A DNA stretch of 64,000 nucleotides, taken from positions 7,541,186-7,605,185 of the forward strand of contig NC_030856.1 in the NCBI RefSeq assembly GCF_000208745.1, written 5' to 3'. This document shows positions 57,662-64,000 of the stretch, piece after piece. The stretch comes from Theobroma cacao (taxonomy: Eukaryota; Streptophyta; Magnoliopsida; Malvales; Malvaceae). A program made the translations under genes and the position numbers. Under the pieces are notes generated by a model. That model was not told the DNA's origin. It ran no database searches and saw nothing but the letters and a program-made list of their open reading frames with translations. The first letter of the stretch is position 1. Each line of letters opens with the position of its first letter.

Positions 57662-58059
57662 CTTTTTTTTTTATTATTTTGTTTCATTTTATTATAATTT
57701 AAAATTATTTATTTATTTATTTATTTTAGGTGTCTATAGATAGAGCTTTGTTCAATTTAGCCCTTAAAATTTTGTTCAATTTAGTCGCTATATTCTACCG
57801 TTTGTTTAATTAGTCCCTATGACATGGCAAAAGAATTTTAAAATTTTTTTTCAAAAAAGTTTTGGAAATTACTTTTCAAAAAATTTTGATTTTTTTTGTT
57901 CTAACACGTCAACACCACAAACAGTCAACTTGAACAAAGTTAGGCATAGAGATTCGATTGCACAAAATCTTAGAATAGAGAGACTAAATTGACAAAAAAT
58001 TTATAGTACAGAGATCTATGGGGTACTTTGACCAATTATAATTCGTAATTATAATAAAA

Positions 58060-58735
58060 ACTCCTTAAATTATTTAGAAAAATTTAAATAAATGTGCCTT
58101 TATTTTTTTTATTGTATTCAATTAAACTTTTGAATTTTTTTTGAAAGACGATAATAGGTATATATTGCTTTCAAAATCAAAATATCGCTTTACAAAAAGA
58201 GTGAGACAGAGCAGTAGCTAACAAAAAGAATGCCACAAGGCTCAAGAACAAAACAGGAGACTGTTCCATGCCCAAAGAAACGACTTTCCGGGATTTTCTA
58301 GATGGTGAACAGCCCTACAGTTGTGCAAAAGAAGTCCATAGCCAAAAAAAATAAAAAATGGCAGCTATGAACACTAAGAAAAAGAAAGCTAGGAACAAAT
58401 TATTGATTAAACTCTTATATTTTTATTTTAAGTCAAATAAGTTTTTATGACTAATGGTTGATTAATTGTGATTGGTTAAAATGCCACTTGTCATTCTATG
58501 CGACATAGCATGTTAAAATGCTATAATGGATGATGATGTGCCATGATGATATGGTCATTTAACATTTGACCCTCCATGTTAATGTCACGTAGGCATAAAA
58601 TAATAATTGATATTTTGATTAATAGTATTTACTCAACTATTAGTAATAAGGACCTATTTGAGTCAAAATAAAAATATAAAAACTTGATTGAATGCAATAA
58701 AAGAATAAGAGTTTATTTGAATTTTTTCAAAGAAT
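58060..58735. mobile_element. Small inverted-repeat element (MITE-like) with internal LINE-type insertion
   Basis: The left arm (aaatttaaataaatg... attgtattcaattaaact, 58080-58137, continuing at 58406-58450 as cttatatttttattttaag) is complementary to the right arm 58640-58735 (read reversed: attcaaataaactcttattc, attgcattcaatcaagtttt). A 260-bp insertion with its A-tail on the minus strand (58141-58405) splits the left arm, with attaaact on both sides. No coding sequence. Confidence 0.55.
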
Positions 58736-59184
58736 AAGAATAAGCAATTTACACTTAACCCAAAATCTCCACAGTTGAATTTCAGAATACAAAGCGTACT
58801 TGATTTCTCATCAATGGTTTGACAACAAAAATAGTATTTGGTTAGATTAACTGTTGGTACTCAATGCACTAGGATTTTCTTCTCTTTTTCTTTATGACTC
58901 TCCAATGGGTGAGATCTTAATGTAGTTGCAGGAAAGAGAGGAGACTTAGCCTTTCCTTCATATAGTGAATCCCTAGTCCCACCGATCATTGGATTTTGGA
59001 TTTCCTATTTAGGCTTACACTTTTAAGTCCACATTTAATATTGAAGCCTAACCCATTTAATTAGATCATATAATAGGCTATAAAATTGTCACTTTATCAA
59101 GACTAAATAAGCTTAGCCTATTTTTATAAAAGATAAAATAAATTAAATAATGCAAGTCCACACTTTAATGTTGAGAAAATCTAA
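58736..59184. other. Unassigned spacer
   Basis: No gene, repeat or recognisable element was found. It is moderately AT-rich. Confidence 0.4.
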
Positions 59185-59577
59185 CAACTCCTATATGAAA
59201 ATGATCTGAGAGTGTAAATTCCTATACCAATCTAAAATCTTGCAAACTTAAAATGGTTGTATTCAGGATATAATCAGCATTCAGATTGCATATCTTTCTT
59301 GATAGTCAATATATCTTTATTGCAAATATTGATTTCAACACTAATAATCTCCCTGTAGGTCAACTTCCATTAACTATATTTGATCAGCTTCATAAATTAA
59401 AATATCTACATTTGGGATCCAACCATCTTTCCGGTAGAATTCCAACCAGTTTATTCAAGTGTCAAGAGTTAACAGTTTTATCTTTATATGGCAATGCCTT
59501 GGAGGGAAGTGTGCCTCAAGCAATTGAGAATTTGATTAGATTAAGTTATTTGTCTCTCTATTGGAACAACCTAGCAG
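59185..59577 (+). pseudogene. Receptor head unit 7, remnant of exon 1 and exon 2
   Basis: Only the last part of exon 1 survives (aactcctatatgaaaatgat...). The 74-nt intron (59285-59358) has a mutated donor, ATTGCA in place of GTTGCA. Exon 2 (59359-59577, 219 nt) is fully open: QLPLTIFDQLHKLKYL, RIPTSLFKCQELTVL and SVPQAIENLIRLSYL, ending NNLAG. Confidence 0.72.
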
Positions 59578-59691
59578 GTATGCTTATTGTGGACTTTCTT
59601 TTTACACAAATTAAAATGATTAGTTGGCATTTATTTTTATTCACGAGCTCAGATTTTAGTTAAAATTTTAAGACATTATTCCATTTTTCAG

Positions 59692-59763
59692 GTGTAATTC
59701 CATCAACTATCAGACACTTGACTTCTCTTACATTACTTGATCTAAAGTATAACAAGTTGACAG
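59692..59763 (+). CDS. Single-LRR exon (72 nt), unit 7
   Basis: A phase 1-1 exon between TTTTTCAG and GTATCA, encoding VIPSTIRHLTSLTLLDLKYN and then KLTG. Here it lies only 114 bp from exon 2, without the LINE-type insertion seen in units 1 and 2b, so it shows the ancestral spacing. Confidence 0.68.
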
Positions 59764-60346
59764 GTATCATCTTTCTTCTCCTTTTTATCCGATTTGTATA
59801 ACACGATTTTTCATATATGGGAGTTTAAATTGTTTTTGAGTACCAAAATGTAAAAGAAAAATGAAAAATTGATATCAAGAATTTTAGATATTCAAAAAAA
59901 AAAAAAAGAAATTAAGAACGAAAACTATAATAGTTAAAAATGGAAATGTTAACACTCAATTTGATATAGAGGAGTGTTATTTTAATAAGGTTCCATTTGA
60001 TTGATAGTAAAAATGTCAACTAAATGAAGTATAAGTATGTTATGTGCATATGAACGTGAATGCATTAATAAAGTATGTGCATGTGTAAAGAGAGATAAAG
60101 AGTGAAGAAATTCCTGATAAATCAGGGATGGTATTGAAGCAGAGAGAGCAAAAATACAAGAACCAAAGGAGCTAAGAAAAAATTTGGGAAGAAACAAATT
60201 GGGTGAAAAAAACCACCCTCACTTATTTTCATATTAGTATTTATATGACGATAACAAACATAGCCTTGTAAATCGGCATTGAAGAATGAAAAACAATGAG
60301 GAAAAATAGCTGAGCACAGGATTCCAGAAATGGAACACTATGCTTT
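59764..60346. other. Receptor intron sequence, then unassigned
   Basis: 59764-59970 matches the intron after the 72-nt LRR exon of unit 1 (tttttgagtaccaaaatgta). No tail exon follows. 59970-60346 is unassigned. Confidence 0.45.
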
Positions 60347-60938
60347 TGTTGAAGTTGGAATGCATCTCTTTAGCTGTTGATAGTGTTTATCTGAGCAGCC
60401 AGCAGATACTACATGCTGATGCATAAGACTCAGTTAAGTTTAGTCTTATTTTCTTAAGTTGCAGTCAGTTATTGTTGGTTATCCTACTTGGCACTTGTTA
60501 GTCTACCACTTAGAATTATGGATCAGTTATCTATTGAGTTCACTTAGTGGGTAGTTGTCAATTTCCATTCTGTTTTCTATACTTAAGCTTTAAGTAGCAA
60601 ACTGATATGAATGAAGAAGTTGTTCTGTTTTTTCTTCACCTTACTGCTCTTAATCTTTCTCTTTACTCTCCTTCATTTTCCTTCATTTTCCTTCACTTAT
60701 TTTTTTTTTGAAAGTTTAACAGCTTTACAATGGACATTCTAACAGCTACAAGAAATAGACTTAAAAAAAACAAGAAGCTTTTCAGCCTTACAGGAACCAA
60801 GCAAAACAACACCAGTATTAGGCGTTTAAGCCAACTTAAAAATAACAAAGAAAACGACAAGACTTTTAAGTGTTTCAGTCACTTATTAACTAAAGAATTA
60901 GAATGACATCGTTCCCTAACTTCTTTCTTCCTTCAACA
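60347..60938 (+). repeat. Copia-type LTR segment, interrupted by a LINE tail
   Basis: Bounded by TGTTGAAG and its inverse CTTCAACA. The plus-strand layout (gttggttatcctac, a TATA-like ctatactt, tgaatgaagaagttgttctg and a CT-rich end) is that of a plant copia LTR. There is no primer binding site after it and no 5-bp target duplication, so it may be a solo LTR in plus orientation or part of the 3' LTR of copia 3. A LINE-type tail (60703-60888) sits inside it. Confidence 0.5.
60703..60888 (-). mobile_element. 5'-truncated LINE 3' end
   Basis: The minus strand reads ...GTCCATTGTAAAGCTGTT, AAACTTTC and a run of A, the common 3' end of plant L1-type LINEs. A flanking repeat tcactta lies on both sides (ends near 60702 and 60895). 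Confidence 0.6.
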
Positions 60939-61004
60939 AGCTGTTGATTTGCTCCCAATTCCTCTTTTTCTTTTTTACGAGTTGGAATCACTGAATTCTC
61001 AACA

Positions 61005-63991
61005 CACCTCCTTGATTCCAGATGAGTAAACTCCCAGTCTGTTCCTTAGAAACTCAAATCGATCTGTGCTCAACCCTTTAGTAAAAATATCAGCTAGTTG
61101 CTCCTTTGTAGGACAATATTTCAGCTCCATTTCACCTTCCTTCACTGCATCTCTCAGAGCATGGTACTTCACTCTGATTTGTTTTGTTCAACCGTGCTGC
61201 ACTAGATTCTTGGCGATTGCCATAGCAGATTGATTGTCTATATGCAATAAAGTACCCCTGTTTTGTGTAAAACTCAATTCAACTAAAATCTTCCTCAACC
61301 AAAGTGCTTGGTTTGCAACTGAAGCAATAGCAATGTACTCTACTGCTGCAGATGACTGAGCTCCTACTTCCTACTTCTTTGAACTTCAAGAAAACACTCT
61401 AGTCCCAAGGGAAAAACAATAACCACTTGTGCTTTTAGAGTCATATAGAAAGCCAGCCCAGTCAGCATCAGTAAATCCCTGAAGCTCACCACTCTCAACT
61501 TTCAAGTACTTAACACCATAATCAGCAGTGCCTTTGACATACCTTAGAATTTGTTTGGCTGCAGTAAAGTGTATAGTTGTTAGAGCTTGCATGTACTTGG
61601 ACAGAAGACTTGTTGCATATATTAAATCAGGTCTGGTTGCAGCAAGATATAATAGAGAGCCAATAATGCTTCTGTACAATTTCTCATTAGCCTCTAATGA
61701 CCCATCTTGTCTACAAAACTTACTTTCAGTGGCTAATGGGGTTCTGACAACTTTACAGTGAGTCATGTGAAACTTTTTCAACAGATCAATACTTTCATTG
61801 ATGAGTGATTATGTGACTGGAGTATTGAATAAATTCCAATCCAAGGAAATAAAGCATCAGTCCTAAATCAGTCATTTCAAAGTCTTTTAGCATCTGTGAG
61901 TTAAATTCAGCTAAGCTTTTAGTTTTCGGATCAGTAACAAGCAAATCATCAACATACAATACCGGTATCAACTTAGCTGTATCAGTTACCTTCATTATAC
62001 AGAGAGTTGCTTCAGTACTGCTTCTGATGAATCCCTGGTTTAGTAAGTGATCATCCATCCTTTCATGCCAAGCCCTTGGTGCCTATTTGAGACCATATAG
62101 AGCCTTCACCAACTTACAAACCTTGCTTTCAGAACCCTTCTCAACATATCCATCTGGTTGTTCTACATAAATATCTTCCTTCAAGTAACCATTCAAGAAG
62201 GCAGATTTTATGTCAAAATGATAGCTAAGCCATCCATCTTTTGCAGACAAGGCTGCCAGCAACCGAATGGTGTCATGTTTGGCCACAAGTGCATATGTCT
62301 CCAAGTAGTCCCCACCATAAACCTGCGCGAAACCTTCAACTTCAGGTCTAGCTTTATATTTGTTGACAGATCCATCTGGATTTAATTTGATTCTGAAAAG
62401 CCACTTAACACCTATAACATTGTGATTTTTAGGCCTGTCTACCAATAATCAGGTCATGTTCTTATTAATCATCATCATTTCATCTTCCATTGCTTGTTTC
62501 CAATGTTCATCAAAAATAGCTTCAACATAGGAACCAGGCTCAGTGATTGCCAAATGACACCTGGCATATGTGTCTTCCAAGCTCCTAGTTCCTGTCATAG
62601 GGATCTCATCTACATTTTCATCTAAAATTAAGTCAACTTCATCTTCTAGCAACAAATTAGCAAAAACCACAGAATTTTCTATGCCTTCAATAGACTTAGA
62701 TTCGCATCCTATTCTCATCAAACACCACATCTCTACTTATAAAGAACTTCATATTTTTGACATCCAGGAGTCTATATCCTTTTGATACTTCATTATATCC
62801 AAGGTGGATAGCTAAAAGAGACTTACTATCCAACTTGGTCCTCTTTGCACTTTGAATCTTAGCAAAGCAAATGCATCCAAAAACTTTATGATGTTTGACT
62901 AAAGGTTTTATATCATATCAGGCTTCAAAAGGTGTTTTGCCAACCAAGGCTCTAGTAGGTGTCAAATTAAACAAGTAGTTAGCAATGTTAATTGCTTCTA
63001 CCCATAATTACTTGGCAACTTTTTTTCAAATAGTAAGCACCTAGCTATTTCCATCAAAGTCCTGTTCTTCCTTTTTAACACACCATTTTGTTGGAAGCTG
63101 TATGAAATAGTCAGTTAATTTACTTGTTGCATTCCAGGTTCTAGTTTTTGGAAATGAAATTCTTCTCTACTTCCCATACTGATACAGCTTACAAACCTTT
63201 TTCAAGCTTGCCATGAAGGGCAACCCATCAACCAAGTTATTAGATGCCATCAACTTAAGTGAACCATAATTCACATGACCAAGCCTCGTCAGAGTGCAAC
63301 TATAAACAGTGTTCTTAATTTTCATCTAGTTTAATGGGAAACATTTGTTTCTCATTCCTATTGTGAAGAGTTCTATTCTAGCTGAATTCTTCACTGTGCA
63401 AACCTTGTCTTTGAAGTTTAATTCAAAGCCTTCATCCACAAGTTGACCTACGCTCAGTAAGTTTTGACTCACATCAGGAGTATAATAGACATTTGCCACT
63501 AATTTGATTCCACTAAGTGTCTGCACTCCCACTATAATAGTTCTAAAGATTAGTAGCATATCACCATTTCCTATTTCCATTTGAGTTCTAAAACTCTCAT
63601 TCAAATTGATAAAATTTTCCTTGTAACCAGTCAAGTTGCTTGAACAGCCACTATTTAGCAACCAGATGTCATTCTTCTATTCACTATCTAACTTCTTAGC
63701 CATAAACAAAATTTCATCTTCTGTTTGAAGCTCCTCAACCACAATTGCTTTCTCATCAGTTTTCGTACCTTTGCTTTTGCATACTATTTCTACATTTCCT
63801 TGCTGGTGACACTTCCTACACTTAACATTCGGTCTAAACCAGTAGTACTTTTCTGTATATTTTATCTTTTTACAATGAGAACATGGTGGAAATGATTTCT
63901 TATGATCCCCATGTCTCTTTTCATCAATTTTCTTCCTTTTATTTTTCTTTTCAGGATCAGTCCTCCTAGAATTACTGCTACCAGCCTTCAA
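61005..63991 (-). pseudogene. Copia gag-pol of element 3, multiply disrupted
   Basis: Zinc knuckles: [15 protein letters not shown] (His and last Cys lost) and [14 protein letters not shown] (central His replaced by Asn). Protease: LNSGCSSNLTG where DSG is expected, so the active-site Asp reads Asn. Reverse transcriptase keeps GVKWLFRIKLNPDGSVNKYK, DIKSAFLNGYLKEDIYVEQP and LYVDDLLVT. The C-terminal part reads RSIIGSLLYLAATRPDLIYA, then FTDADWAGFLYDSKSTSGYC. The integrase core is too decayed to place its triad. Stops and shifts occur at about 61385, 61790, 62065 and 62448 and throughout 62730-63325. Confidence 0.86.
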
Positions 63992-64000
63992 ACTTTTGGT
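61005..64000 (-). mobile_element. Ty1/copia retrotransposon 3, decayed (5' end off the right edge)
   Basis: Minus-strand order from right to left: gag zinc knuckle (63677-63991), protease and pre-integrase (63326-63661), integrase remnants (62730-63325), linker (62449-62730), reverse transcriptase (61386-62445) and RNase H (61005-61385). It ends with a polypurine tract (aaggaggtg) and the LTR start TGTTGAGAATTC at 61004. The LTR itself is overlaid by the elements at 60347-60938. 5' LTR and gag start are outside the window. Confidence 0.88.

Larger units (their letters stand above)
55425..57738 (+). repeat. Large Gypsy-like LTR, copy M4, target duplication GATAG
   Basis: Begins TGTCGTAACATGCGGG and ends GTGTCTATA, with GATAG on both sides (55420-55424 and 57739-57743), so it inserted into the inverted-repeat element as a 2314-bp unit. 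It has all family landmarks, three AAACGRCRYCGTTT-type palindromes (56945, 56974-56991, 57021-57037), TATATAAAT at 57052-57060, a CT-rich leader and three strong hairpins (57536-57661). It is the most GC-rich and probably youngest member here. Confidence 0.68.
54798..58043. mobile_element. Long-terminal-inverted-repeat DNA element (MULE-like) carrying a nested LTR
   Basis: The left end 54798-55080 and right end 57765-58043 are inverted copies of each other over about 280 bp. Left reads AATTGTAATTGGTCAAAATA and the right end, reversed, AATTATAATTGGTCAAAGTA. Both continue through 'tttagtccctct', 'gttgacgt' and 'gccatgtca' landmarks. Inverted repeats this long are typical of Mutator-like and related non-autonomous elements. 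I could not find a clear 8-10 bp target duplication, so the superfamily is uncertain. No transposase is seen; most of the interior is LTR M4. Confidence 0.65.

Noticed and set aside
57179..57743. Proline/serine-rich and tryptophan-rich small frames
   Set aside because: They fall in the leader and hairpin region of LTR M4 and overlap each other in different frames without known motifs.

Overview
The window looks like nuclear DNA of a flowering plant, most likely a eudicot. It is AT-rich, carries plant-type Ty1/copia, Gypsy-like, LINE and hAT sequences, and holds a tandem cluster of leucine-rich-repeat (LRR) receptor genes. The receptor sequences remind me of Malvaceae, but no search was run and that placement is weak. 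No bacterial, viral, rRNA, tRNA or CRISPR feature was seen.

Layout. (1) 1-3472: minus-strand copia element, 5' LTR at 3154-3472, 3' end off the window. (2) 3473-13634 and 16741-17087: first copy of a duplicated block of about 10 kb. It holds LRR exons, a broken receptor head, an intact receptor tail exon (8464-9710), a hAT transposase remnant and a large LTR. A 3.1-kb solo-LTR-like element (13635-16740) sits inside that LTR. (3) 17086-21501: decayed plus-strand copia. (4) 21502-24000: mostly unrecognised. (5) 24000-26149: receptor head 3, intact. (6) 26565-29888: minus-strand LINE that destroyed another head. (7) 29889-40681: second copy of the duplicated block, with tail exon 35031-36280. 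(8) 40682-46018: LTR remnants. (9) 46270-53319: receptor head 4 (intact) and two degenerate units. (10) 54798-58043: long-inverted-repeat element containing an LTR with three consecutive hairpins. (11) 59185-59763: last receptor remnant. (12) 60347-64000: LTR debris and a third copia on the minus strand.

How the genes fit together. Seven 'head' units are visible. The two intact ones start with a signal peptide and an N-terminal cap of the LRR-XII receptor-kinase type. The two intact 'tail' exons are of receptor-like-protein (RLP) type: LRRs, an island, more LRRs, an acidic patch, one membrane helix, a short basic tail and no kinase. Heads and tails are joined by phase-1 introns, each at the conserved Ser/Thr-Gly of an LRR, and single LRRs lie on 72-nt exons. 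In plus-strand order, head 25199-26108, exons 30391-30462 and 34428-34499, and tail 35031-36280 share phase and would encode one hybrid receptor of about 742 residues. This hybrid, modular gene family is the most interesting content of the window. The rest is mostly transposon debris that breaks, duplicates and rearranges it.
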